Shown here one piece after another: positions 16,160 to 23,664 of a DNA stretch of 64,000 nucleotides (position 1 is its first letter; each line of letters starts with the position of its first letter). The DNA comes from Deltaproteobacteria bacterium (GTDB taxonomy: Bacteria; Desulfobacterota; Desulfobulbia; Desulfobulbales; Desulfurivibrionaceae). Under the pieces are notes generated by a model. The model was given only the letters and a program-made list of their open reading frames with translations. It searched no databases and had not been told where the DNA came from. Made by a program: the position numbers and the translations under genes. The stretch covers positions 1 to 64,000 of the forward strand of contig JAJZRJ010000010.1 in NCBI GenBank assembly GCA_021802775.1, written 5' to 3'.

Positions 16160-16462
16160 GTGGACAAGTTGAGGCCCCATTACGATCTGGCGGCCGTGCA
16201 AGCGGCCGTGCGGGTGCACGGGGCGGATGCCTTTACCGCCACCGCCCTGATCGGCGCCCGCGCCATGGGGTTGGCGGCGGCCCAGGCCATCGAGGTGGTC
16301 TGCACGATGACGCGAGCGGATTTTTTCAAGAGCATGACGACCCACGCCTCGCCCCAGGTGTGGCAGGACGTCTACCACCCGGAAACCCAGGCTGGCCCGG
16401 CCTACGTCAAGGTAACCCTGCGACAGGACGGCTCAATCGTGATCCAGTTCAAGGAGAAGTGA
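16160..16462 (+). CDS. mqsR: MqsR toxin (GCU-specific mRNA interferase)
   Basis: This 100-residue protein matches E. coli MqsR from end to end: DKLRPHYDLAAVQAAV at the start, then RADFFKSMTTHASPQVWQDVYHP and a terminal QFKEK. The catalytic Lys (FFKSM), Gln (WQDVY) and Tyr (AYVKV) are all conserved. MqsR is a RelE-fold ribonuclease cutting mRNA mainly at GCU. Toxin precedes antitoxin, the usual order for mqsRA. The start is GTG, only 6 nt after the -10 box, so the message is predicted to be leaderless; no Shine-Dalgarno sequence is present. Confidence 0.92.
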   Translation: MDKLRPHYDLAAVQAAVRVHGADAFTATALIGARAMGLAAAQAIEVVCTMTRADFFKSMTTHASPQVWQDVYHPETQAGPAYVKVTLRQDGSIVIQFKEK

Positions 16463-16463
16463 G

Positions 16464-16886
16464 ATGCAACGTCAATGTTTGAACTGCGGGCAAGGGCAGC
16501 TGGCGCATGCGGTTCGGGATGTGCCCTACAGCTACAAGGGGCACCAGACCGTAATCTCCAAGGTGAAGGGCTGGCATTGTCCGCACTGCCGGGAAGTGGA
16601 GTTCGAGGCCGGCGAAGGCGCGCGTTTTGCCGAGGCAATCAGCCGGTTCGCCGCGGAGATCGACGCCCAGGAGGTAGCGGAACTGGCGCGGATTCGCAAG
16701 AAGCTCAAGCTGACCCAGCAGGAGGCGGCCCAACTCACCGGCGGCGGCCCGAATGCTTTTTCCCGCTACGAGCGCGGCAAGGCCAAGCCAATGCAGGCGG
16801 TGACCAACCTCTTCAAGCTGCTGGACCGCCACCCCGACCTGTTGCGCGAATTGCGCGGCACCTTCTCGACCAAGGCCGCCAAGTGA
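16464..16886 (+). CDS. mqsA: MqsA antitoxin (zinc finger plus HTH)
   Basis: This 140-residue protein has the two-domain MqsA layout. The N-terminal toxin-binding domain has CLNCG and CPHCR zinc knuckles around VPYSYKGHQTVISKVKGW; the C-terminal XRE-type helix-turn-helix reads RKKLKLTQQEAAQLTGGGPNAFSRYERGKAKP, very close to E. coli MqsA. It follows mqsR by one base. It should neutralise MqsR and repress the operon through the AACCT-N3-AGGTT palindrome upstream. Confidence 0.93.
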   Translation: MQRQCLNCGQGQLAHAVRDVPYSYKGHQTVISKVKGWHCPHCREVEFEAGEGARFAEAISRFAAEIDAQEVAELARIRKKLKLTQQEAAQLTGGGPNAFSRYERGKAKPMQAVTNLFKLLDRHPDLLRELRGTFSTKAAK

Positions 16887-16921
16887 GGCCGGGAAACTCC
16901 GGGCCGGCGTGGGGTTGATCC

Positions 16922-17737
16922 ATGTGCCAGTTCTGCACCCAGCACGGGGAGGGCAAGAAGTGGTACGAGAACATGGCCAACTACACCACAGCCGTGTTCC
17001 GCGAGGTCAACTCCGCCGAGAATCTCACCCGCTTCCTGCGCGGCTTCACCAAGTCGCTGCGGGATAATATTGCTACCGCCGCCCGCTGGCAGCGCCGGTT
17101 TCCGCGCATCTACCGCTTCATCGCCTATCCCATCCTCTCCCGCAAGATGCAGAAGACCCACTTCGGCCAGGTGGTGCCGCTGGAGGACGTGGAGACGATC
17201 CTCGATCAGGTGGAGCACATCGTGCGCTTGCCCTGCGTCTGCCGCCGGGTGACCCTGGGCAGCGAGCAGCGCTACTGCTTCGGCGTGGGCATGGATCTCA
17301 CCCCGATTTTGAAGGAGGTGCCGGATTTCGCCGCCTTCGAGCACTGGACCAGGGAGCAGGCCAAGGCCTTCATCCGCCAGCTCGACCAGGAGGGCAAGAC
17401 CCACAGCGTCTGGACCTTCAACACCCCCTTCATCGGCGCCATCTGCAACTGCGACCAGGACTGCATGGCCTACCGGGCCCAGGTGACTTTAGGCGTCACC
17501 CGCACCATGTGGAAGGCAGAGTACGTGGCCACCATCGACCCGCTCACCTGCACCGGCTGCACGTTGTGCATGAAGCGGTGCTATTTCGATGCCATTGACT
17601 TTGACCGGGGGAATAAGAAATGCGCGGTGAACGCCGCCACCTGCTACGGCTGCGGCATCTGCCGCCCCGCTTGCCAGCATGGGGCCATCAGGCTTGTTGA
17701 TCGGGTTGCGGTGCCGGAGGCGGCGGGTAGTTGGTAG
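16922..17737 (+). CDS. Ferredoxin-type [4Fe-4S] protein with long N-terminal domain
   Basis: This 271-residue protein has a Cys-rich N-terminal region (MCQFC, RLPCVCRR, CNCDQDC) and a C-terminal double ferredoxin: CTGCTLCMKRCYFDAI then CYGCGICRPACQHGAI. The N-terminal domain is not one I can name; similar proteins occur in sulfate reducers. It probably shuttles electrons in the cytoplasm. The 3' end of this gene, from about 17514 to 17737, is duplicated twice downstream (19160-19373 and 21336-21457), each copy directly after a cargo gene. The start ATG has only a weak ribosome site. Confidence 0.78.
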   Translation: MCQFCTQHGEGKKWYENMANYTTAVFREVNSAENLTRFLRGFTKSLRDNIATAARWQRRFPRIYRFIAYPILSRKMQKTHFGQVVPLEDVETILDQVEHIVRLPCVCRRVTLGSEQRYCFGVGMDLTPILKEVPDFAAFEHWTREQAKAFIRQLDQEGKTHSVWTFNTPFIGAICNCDQDCMAYRAQVTLGVTRTMWKAEYVATIDPLTCTGCTLCMKRCYFDAIDFDRGNKKCAVNAATCYGCGICRPACQHGAIRLVDRVAVPEAAGSW

Positions 17738-17770
17738 TGCGTTTCCCGCAAGACCGACCGCGCGAAACAG

Positions 17771-17842
17771 GGTGCATTGACATTGAACAGCAGCAACCGC
17801 CGGATATCACATAACCAAGCGCGAAGCCGGCACGGATTCAGG
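17771..17842. repeat. Truncated inverted copy of the 13251-13469 repeat
   Basis: The reverse complement of 17771-17842 matches the first 70 bp of the element at 13251 with about six mismatches, including the CCTGAATCCGTG terminal repeat and the GATATCCGGC core. The rest of the element is missing. It lies in the spacer between the ferredoxin gene and the DUF4143 ATPase gene; the remaining spacer to 17989 shows no gene. Confidence 0.7.
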
Positions 17843-17989
17843 GTTTTGAAATTTTCCGGCAAAACGGAACTCCTCACGGGGTGGCCGGTATCATGGAGAA
17901 ATTGGTTCTGCCCCTTCTTTCCTACTTGAAATTATCCTGATAATTTAATATTGTTATTCCGGTTGTCGAAAAAAATCCCCGGAGGCCAG

Positions 17990-19138
17990 ATGATTACCCG
18001 TCGCTTGCAATTGCCCCCTCCCGCGGAAGAGACCTTTTTTCTGTGGGGGTCGCGTCAGACCGGGAAGACCACCCTGTTGCGCGAGCATTATCCAGGAGCT
18101 TTTTGGGTCGATCTGTTGAAGGCGGAGGAATACCGGAGCTATCTTGAACGCCCTGAATTGCTCCGGGAAGAACTGTCGTCGTATGCCGCGCCCCCATTTG
18201 TGGTGGTGGACGAGGTGCAGAAGGTGCCTGGGTTACTCGACGAGGTTCAGTGGCTCCATGAGAATCGCGGGGTCCGTTTCGCCCTGTGCGGGTCCAGCGC
18301 GCGCAAGGTGCGGCGTGGCCATGCAAATCTGCTGGGCGGCCGGGCCATCCGTTATGAACTCCAGGGTTTTGTCTCCGCGGAATTGGGGGATGAGTGGCGC
18401 CTTGAGCGGATGCTCAACCACGGGTATCTTCCCAGCATCTACCTTGCGTCCAACCCGAAGAAGCGACTGAACGCCTATGTGGCCGATTATCTGAAGGAAG
18501 AGATAGCCGCCGAGGGCGTGGTTCGCAACTTGCCGGTTTTTTCCGGTTTTCTCAATCTTGCTTCGCTGTCCGACACGGAACTTGTCAACTACTCCACCAT
18601 TGCTCGGGACTGTGGCGTTTCCAGTCAGACCATCAAGGAGTATTTCACGATTCTGGAGGATACCCTTTTGGGTAAATGGCTGCCTGCTTATCGAAAGCGG
18701 CCCAAACGGCGGGTAATCTCTTCCCCGAAATTCTATTTTTCCGATGTGGGGGTGGTCAACTTTCTCGCCAAGCGGGGAACCCTTGAGCCCGGCTCGGAGC
18801 TTTATGGGAAGGCCTTCGAGAATTGGTGTTTCCATGAACTGAACGCCTACAACCTGTACTGCGATTCTTTCGCGGAGCTGAGTTACTGGCGGCTGGCCAG
18901 CGGCTACGAGGTTGATTTCATCGTCAACGACCTGGCCATTGCCATTGAGGCGAAGGCGGTGGCCAGGATCACCTCCGACCACTTAAAAGGGCTGCGGGCG
19001 CTCAAACAGGATCAGAACACGGTGGGCCGGGCGATTGTCGTCTGTCTGGCGCCAAAGCCGCGCCGTACCGATGACGGCATCGAGATCATGCCGGTGCGGG
19101 ATTTCTGCCAGGCCTTGTGGGCCGGGGAGATGTTCTGA
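17990..19138 (+). CDS. AAA-family ATPase with DUF4143
   Basis: This 382-residue protein has a Walker A variant WGSRQTGKTTLLRE near the N-terminus, a Walker B-like PPFVVVDEVQKVPGL, and a C-terminal DUF4143 nuclease-like region ending WRLASGYEVDFIVNDLAIAIEAKAVAR (PD-(D/E)xK-like D...EAK). Such solitary ATPases are common in accessory regions; their role is unknown. The ATG at 17990 follows a GGAGG site and starts at the family N-terminus. It sits between two copies of the ferredoxin 3' end, which suggests acquisition by insertion. Confidence 0.85.
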   Translation: MITRRLQLPPPAEETFFLWGSRQTGKTTLLREHYPGAFWVDLLKAEEYRSYLERPELLREELSSYAAPPFVVVDEVQKVPGLLDEVQWLHENRGVRFALCGSSARKVRRGHANLLGGRAIRYELQGFVSAELGDEWRLERMLNHGYLPSIYLASNPKKRLNAYVADYLKEEIAAEGVVRNLPVFSGFLNLASLSDTELVNYSTIARDCGVSSQTIKEYFTILEDTLLGKWLPAYRKRPKRRVISSPKFYFSDVGVVNFLAKRGTLEPGSELYGKAFENWCFHELNAYNLYCDSFAELSYWRLASGYEVDFIVNDLAIAIEAKAVARITSDHLKGLRALKQDQNTVGRAIVVCLAPKPRRTDDGIEIMPVRDFCQALWAGEMF

Positions 19139-19159
19139 ACATGGGGTCATGAAAGCGGA

Positions 19160-19376
19160 AAAATCCACGGCGACCACTGATGCCTGCACCGGCTGTAATT
19201 TGTGCAGGAAGCGCTGCTATTTCGCTGCCATTGGTTTCGACCGGTAGAACAGGAAATGCGCGGTGGATGGTGCCGCCTGCTACGGCTGCGGCGTCTGCCG
19301 CCCCGCCTGCCAGCATGGCGCCATCCGGCTTGTGGATCGCGCAACGGTGCCGGAAGCGGCGGGGAATTGGTGAAAT
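19160..19376 (+). pseudogene. Ferredoxin 3'-end duplicate, copy 2 (in-frame stop)
   Basis: The sequence encodes CTGCNLCRKRCYFAAIGFDR, a TAG stop, then NRKCAVDGAACYGCGVCRPACQHG and a tail ending PEAAGNW, homologous to the last 75 codons of the gene at 16922-17737. TAG replaces a Gly codon and there is no own 5' end, so it is read as a broken duplicate. It starts just after the DUF4143 ATPase stop. Confidence 0.8.
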
Positions 19377-19416
19377 TCATCGTGAAACCACCGGCGGGGC
19401 GTATTATGGTGGCGCG

Positions 19417-21312
19417 ATGAAACTCAAAAGATCGCTTTCCCGATCCAAGTCCCACAAAAATGCCAGGGCCAGCGTGCCCATGGAGATGGAGGCCGCGCTC
19501 CGCTACCACCAGCAGGGCGATTTGCGCCAGGCCGAGGCCGCGTACCGTGCCTTGCTCGGCCAGGGGGCCGTTGCGCCGGTTCTCCTGAACAATCTCGCCC
19601 TCATCTGCCGCCAGACAGGACGTTTTCCCGAGGCGCTGGCCCTTTTCGAGAGGGCCTGTTCGTTGGCTCCCGGAGATCCGCTGCTGTTGAACAACCTTGC
19701 CAGTGAACAGATGCGTTCCGGCCTCCTGGACAAGGCGGCTGATTCCCTTGCCAAGGCGATTGCCGCCAACCCATCCCTTCCCGGCCCCCATGTCACCCTG
19801 GGCAACCTGCATCGGAAACAGGGGCGGTTCACGGAGGCGTTCGCCGCCTACGAGCAGGCCCACCGCTTGGCTCCGCGGGATCCGGGCATCCATAACAACC
19901 TGGGCATGGTCGCCCGGGACAGGGGAGAGTTCGGCAAGGCGGAGGAGTGGTTTGTCAAGGCGCTCTCCCTCGCCCCAGGCGCTGCGTCAACCTTTTCCAA
20001 TCTCGGCCTTCTCTATCTGGAACAGGGACAAACGGCAAAGGCCATTGCCTGTTACGATCAGGCGCTCAGGCAACGCCCTGACTGGGATACGGCGTGGGAC
20101 AACAAGTTGATGGGCCTCTGCTACCAGTCGTTGCCCAAGGCGACCGTGGCAGAGGCTCACCGCCAGTGGGGAGAGCGGCATGGCAAACTTTTGGCGCAGG
20201 ACCAGCCGAAGCGGCAAGCCGGCCAGCCAGCGCGTTCCATCCGCATCGGTTATGTCTCGGCAGACTTCCGGCGCCATTCGGTGAGCTGTTTCATGGAGCC
20301 GGTTCTCGCCCATCATGATCGGACCCATTTTGAGGTCTATTGCTACGCCAACGTGGCACGGCCGGATGAGGTGACCGAATGCCTCAAGAGCATGGCCACC
20401 TGGAGGGATATCGCGGCGTTGAGCGACGATGAGGCAGCGCGCCTGGTGCGTGAGGATAAGATCGACGTCCTGGTCGATCTCTCCGGCCACACCGAAGGCA
20501 ATCGCCTGCTGCTCTTTGCCAGGAAGCCGGCGCCGGTTCAGGCGACCTATCTGGGCTATCCGAACACCACCGGCCTTGCGACCATCGATTACCGGCTGAC
20601 GGACGGGATTGCCGACCCGGCGGGCGAGGAGGAGTACCACACGGAAAAACTGGAACGGCTTCCTTCGGGTTTTCTCTGCTATCAGCCGGCGGCAGCGCCG
20701 GCCATCGTGGCGAGGCCGCCAGGCGGGGAGGGGAGTGGCATCACGTTCGGCAGCTTCAATACCCTGGCCAAGAATTCTCCCGAGGTGCTCCGTTGCTGGG
20801 TGGCCATTCTCAACAAGGTGCCCGGCTCAAGGCTGCTCCTCAAATATAAGCCATTGGCCGATGAGGGGGTGCGGGCGCGTATCCGGGAAGAATTTGGGGC
20901 GGCAGGGCTTTCCGAGCCGGAAAAACGATTGGTGCTGAAGGGCCACGTGGCCGACACCGAGGCCCATTTCGCCATGTACAACCAGATCGACCTGGCCCTG
21001 GACACCTTCCCCTACAATGGCGCCACCACTACATTTGAGGCCCTGTGGATGGGGGTGCCGGTGATCACCCTGGCGACGGATCGCCATGTCGGCCGCGTCG
21101 GTGCGAGCATCCTCAACCGTATCGGCCGGGGCGACTGGGTGGCTGGCAGCGAGGAGGAATACGTCGCCAAGGCGGTGGCCCTGGCGCAGGACCATGGCGA
21201 GCGAGGCCGTTGCCATCAGACCCTGCGGGAGTGCCTGCGCAATTCCCCTCTCATGGATGGCCCGGCCTTTTGCCGGGAACTTGAAGAGGTGTATCGGCGC
21301 TGGTTGGGATAG
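19417..21312 (+). CDS. TPR-repeat O-GlcNAc-transferase-like glycosyltransferase (SPINDLY type)
   Basis: This 631-residue protein has about six TPR units in residues 20-280 (repeating LNNLAL...GRFPEALALFERA and similar) followed by a GT41 catalytic region: IRIGYVSADFRRHSVSCFMEP, DLSGHTEGNRLLLFARKPAPVQATYLGYPNTTG, FGSFNTLAKNSPEVLRCW and LDTFPYNGATTTFEALWMGVPVITL. GT41 proteins transfer GlcNAc, fucose or other sugars to Ser/Thr of proteins; bacterial members often modify surface or flagellar proteins. The ATG at 19417 is only 40 bp after ferredoxin copy 2, and copy 3 follows the stop. No target protein is evident nearby. Confidence 0.88.
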   Translation: MKLKRSLSRSKSHKNARASVPMEMEAALRYHQQGDLRQAEAAYRALLGQGAVAPVLLNNLALICRQTGRFPEALALFERACSLAPGDPLLLNNLASEQMRSGLLDKAADSLAKAIAANPSLPGPHVTLGNLHRKQGRFTEAFAAYEQAHRLAPRDPGIHNNLGMVARDRGEFGKAEEWFVKALSLAPGAASTFSNLGLLYLEQGQTAKAIACYDQALRQRPDWDTAWDNKLMGLCYQSLPKATVAEAHRQWGERHGKLLAQDQPKRQAGQPARSIRIGYVSADFRRHSVSCFMEPVLAHHDRTHFEVYCYANVARPDEVTECLKSMATWRDIAALSDDEAARLVREDKIDVLVDLSGHTEGNRLLLFARKPAPVQATYLGYPNTTGLATIDYRLTDGIADPAGEEEYHTEKLERLPSGFLCYQPAAAPAIVARPPGGEGSGITFGSFNTLAKNSPEVLRCWVAILNKVPGSRLLLKYKPLADEGVRARIREEFGAAGLSEPEKRLVLKGHVADTEAHFAMYNQIDLALDTFPYNGATTTFEALWMGVPVITLATDRHVGRVGASILNRIGRGDWVAGSEEEYVAKAVALAQDHGERGRCHQTLRECLRNSPLMDGPAFCRELEEVYRRWLG

Positions 21313-21335
21313 TTTCGCCGGAGGGAAGGCGGGGT

Positions 21336-21457
21336 GCGTGGCCGAGATCGACCCGCTTCTTTGCTACGGTTGCGGCGTCTGCCGCCCTGTCTGCCAGCAC
21401 GGCGCCATCCGGCTTGTTGACCGGGTTGCGGTGCTCGGAGCGGCGTGGAGTTGGTGA
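21336..21457 (+). pseudogene. Ferredoxin 3'-end duplicate, copy 3 (internal deletion)
   Basis: The frame reads CVAEIDPLLCYGCGVCRPVCQHG and ends LGAAWSW. It matches the end of the gene at 16922-17737 but lacks about 93 bp (31 codons) that encode the first [4Fe-4S] cluster motif. There is no start of its own. It follows the glycosyltransferase stop by 23 bp, mirroring copy 2 behind the ATPase gene. Confidence 0.8.
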
Positions 21458-21497
21458 AGTTTGCGTTTGCCGGGCCGGAGAAAAAAGGGAACATGCT

Positions 21498-21739
21498 ATG
21501 AAAAGGCGAATCGTCACCTGCAAGCTGACAGCCAAGTGTCAGGCCACGATCCCGGAGAGAATTCGGGGGGTGCTTGATTTGCATCCCGGCGATTCCGTCG
21601 CCTTCGAGGTTACGGGAGACGAGAAGGTGGTGCTGTGCAAGGCCACAACCATTGACCTCGAATTCGCCAAAGCGCTGGAAAATCCCTGGCCTCGGAGTGG
21701 CTTTCCGAGAACGACGAGAAGGCCTATGCCTCTCTTTGA
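21498..21739 (+). pseudogene. AbrB/MazE-type antitoxin, frameshifted
   Basis: From ATG 21498 the protein reads MKRRIVTCKLTAKCQATIP followed by ERIRGVLDLHPGDSVAFEV, a SpoVT/AbrB swapped-hairpin DNA-binding domain typical of type II antitoxins. After IDLEFAKALEN the frame departs from the family; the expected ending SLASEWLSENDEKAYASL followed by a stop at 21737-21739 is intact in the neighbouring frame, one base being missing near 21682. No PemK/MazF toxin follows, so it is an orphan as well as broken. Sequencing error is possible. Confidence 0.72.
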
Positions 21740-22737
21740 TCGGGAGAGTCAACGGATACTTCGATGTTCGGCAGGTCGCTCAGACTGGGGTGGTCAGGAT
21801 CACGTGAGGTCACAGTGAGATTTAGACCTAGCTTGAGTTCGTAGTTGACGAATTGGTTCGTTCCCAGGACAGGGAATTCGCCAGATTCACCTGCCGCCGC
21901 CATTTTGTTCATGATGGTTGACAGGAGCGCCGTCCAAGCAAGCCTTCCAAGGGCATTGACAATGTACTCTAACTTGATCGAAGTTGTCTCTTCCACCTCT
22001 TCAACATCATTGCCATGCATAAGCGCATGGCGGAATTTTTCAGCGTTGCGGAAGAAATCATCCGGTCGATCTTTTATGTGTCGGCGAAACAGAGCTTGAA
22101 TCGCTTGCTTTGGGTACGGGCGATGAGTGGGGTGCAGGTCGCAGACTTTGCAGTACAGGGGGCCGTGACACATTGGGCATGGATCGGGTACGGGGGCCGG
22201 GGGCTTCGTCTCAATGGCGACAAGTTCCGTTGTTAGCCAAAAGTAGTAGAATTGGTCGTCTGTGTAATTTGAGGAGACACCGTTTGCGAACCAGCGGATT
22301 GCGCGCCGCAGAGTCGCTGACAATGGCGCATTGACAAGTCGGGCAGCCGAAAGAAGAGTTTCTGAATCCAACACCGGATGAGGCTGTTCGTCTGCTGGGT
22401 GGCGGGAGAAGTGAATGCACTTTCGCTCACGAAGTCCGGGTGTCCAATCAACTACGCGTCGAAACGCCGAGATTCGGAATGGCGTGCTTGTGGTGAATGA
22501 CCATGCACGCAGAAAGTTTTTGGCCACGTTCAGGCCACGCTCTCGCGCGTCTTGGATGCTCTCGGCATCTAAGGTTAGTTGAAGTGATAGGGTGGTCACA
22601 CCTTGGCCGGGGCTTGACTTCGCCACGGAGACAGTGACATCCATATCACTTCCCGGCATGGTTGCGTGCAGCTTCGCTTCTGTTGGCGACAACGTCACCT
22701 CGGACTCAATTTCGAGATCAAGAAGAAAGCGCGCCAT
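21724..22737 (-). CDS. HEPN-like protein with zinc knuckle (possible MauJ-type)
   Basis: This 337-residue protein is not confidently named. A C-terminal segment EKFRHALMHGNDVEE carries an R-x4-H motif as in HEPN-domain RNases, preceded by a CPMC...CKVC zinc knuckle (about residues 230-245). The overall layout resembles proteins loosely annotated as MauJ. The ATG at 22737 (ARFLLDLEIESEV) is chosen because residues before it, in the frame open from 22890, are a transplanted antitoxin tail; translation from 22890 would give a 388-residue fusion. Its end overlaps the convergent broken AbrB gene. Confidence 0.5.
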   Translation of the reverse strand: MARFLLDLEIESEVTLSPTEAKLHATMPGSDMDVTVSVAKSSPGQGVTTLSLQLTLDAESIQDARERGLNVAKNFLRAWSFTTSTPFRISAFRRVVDWTPGLRERKCIHFSRHPADEQPHPVLDSETLLSAARLVNAPLSATLRRAIRWFANGVSSNYTDDQFYYFWLTTELVAIETKPPAPVPDPCPMCHGPLYCKVCDLHPTHRPYPKQAIQALFRRHIKDRPDDFFRNAEKFRHALMHGNDVEEVEETTSIKLEYIVNALGRLAWTALLSTIMNKMAAAGESGEFPVLGTNQFVNYELKLGLNLTVTSRDPDHPSLSDLPNIEVSVDSPDQREA

Positions 22738-22767
22738 GGGGCTTGAAGAGCAACCTAAATTCTGCGG

Positions 22768-22924
22768 TCGGCCAGTAGCCCGTGCCAGGGCCTTGCCCTT
22801 GGTCTTCAAACGGCCACGGCCGGCCTTGAGCAGATTGTCCGACAGGGGTTCCGCGATAACCCGGCCTTCTTCGTTCATCGCCTTGCTCATCGAACAGCCT
22901 CGTAGGCTTCGAGAAATTCGTCGC
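22768..22924 (-). pseudogene. hicA-tail/phd-tail remnant
   Basis: On the reverse strand this starts with the end of a HicA (NSDEFLEAYEAVR, stop) and continues MSKAMNEEGR...LSDNLLKAGRGRLKTKGKALAR, the tail of the Phd protein encoded at 23665-24012. The 61 bp at 22864-22924 match 24025-24085 with four mismatches. The body of phd is missing, as if lost by recombination between the two similar SKAMREEG and SIKTMREEG sites. It is fused in frame to the HEPN-like gene. Confidence 0.7.
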
Positions 22925-22998
22925 TGTTAAGCCATCTTCATGGCAAGCCGGGGTATCGGTAACGCCTGCCTCGTAGGCTGGGGCCTCATAACTGCCAA

Positions 22999-23295
22999 TC
23001 AGGCATGGGCCAGCAGATGCACATTGTCGAGCAGCTTGTTCAGGCTGGCCTCGGCCGTCTTCAAGTCGTAAGCTGCTTGCAGATTAAGCCAGTACTGCGG
23101 CGATTGGTCGAGGGCGCGGCCGAACAACAGCGCCAGTTCCGCCGTTACGGGGCGCGTTCCTTTGATGACATGCGAAATCCGCATGGGCGAGACACCGATG
23201 GCGCGGGCGAATTCGGCCTGGGAGATGTGCAGCTCGCCCAATGTCTCGCGCAGAAATTCCCCAGGATGGATTGCGGGCAGTCCTTTCTTGGCCAT
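22999..23295 (-). CDS. higA: HigA antitoxin (XRE family)
   Basis: This 98-residue protein is a HigA antitoxin: IHPGEFLRETLGELHISQAEFARAIGVSPMRISHVIKGTRPVTAELALLFGRALDQSPQYWLNLQ is the characteristic helix-turn-helix with the PQYWLNLQ end. It follows higB by 14 bp and has its own GAGGAGG ribosome site, consistent with antitoxin excess. It should bind the inverted repeat in the higB promoter. Confidence 0.93.
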   Translation of the reverse strand: MAKKGLPAIHPGEFLRETLGELHISQAEFARAIGVSPMRISHVIKGTRPVTAELALLFGRALDQSPQYWLNLQAAYDLKTAEASLNKLLDNVHLLAHA

Positions 23296-23309
23296 GATAT
23301 TCCTCCTCC

Positions 23310-23591
23310 TCAGTGATAATCCACAATCGCAACATCGTGGGCATCGCCGTTTTCAAAGCGGAAACAGACACGCCATTGGTCGTTGATGCGAATGCTCCAC
23401 TGGCCTTCTCGATCATTTGCCAAAGACTCCAGCCGGTTCGACGGAGGGAGGCGCAAATCTTCGATGCGCGTGGCAGCGTCCAACTGTGTTAATCGCATCG
23501 CCGCGCGCTTGAGAATCTCCGGCGGAAGGCGTCGTGATTTCCCGGTGGAAAAGAATTGCTCCGTTTCCGTGCTGGCGAAACTGCGTATCAC
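23310..23591 (-). CDS. higB: HigB toxin (RelE superfamily mRNA interferase)
   Basis: This 93-residue protein has the HigB pattern VIRSFASTETEQFF, RAAMRLTQLDAATRIEDLRLPPSNRLESL, QWSIRINDQWRVCFRF and a terminal DVAIVDYH. Family members start at the MIxSF position, which here is a GTG at 23591. An ATG 14 codons earlier lies inside the promoter and is rejected. The GTG falls 6 nt after the -10 box, so the message is predicted leaderless, the same geometry as mqsR in this window. Toxin precedes antitoxin, as usual for higBA. Confidence 0.9.
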   Translation of the reverse strand: MIRSFASTETEQFFSTGKSRRLPPEILKRAAMRLTQLDAATRIEDLRLPPSNRLESLANDREGQWSIRINDQWRVCFRFENGDAHDVAIVDYH

Positions 23592-23597
23592 GGTATC

Positions 23598-23626
23598 ATG
23601 ATAAACAAAAAGTTTATATTGGTCAA
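23598..23626 (-). promoter_or_regulatory. higBA promoter with inverted-repeat operator
   Basis: On the reverse strand TTGACC (23621-23626) and TATCAT (23598-23603) are 17 bp apart. ATAAAC and GTTTAT form an inverted repeat separated by five bases at 23601-23617, overlapping the -10 and spacer, a likely HigA site. The predicted transcription start is the G of the higB GTG at 23591. Confidence 0.7.
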
Positions 23627-23664
23627 GTGTCATTGACCTGCCAGTAATCCGGAAGAAACCCTTT

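Noticed and set aside
19160-19376. Pyrrolysine or read-through at the in-frame TAG of the ferredoxin copy
   Set aside because: The copy lacks a 5' end and TAG replaces a Gly codon; simple decay of a duplicate explains it.
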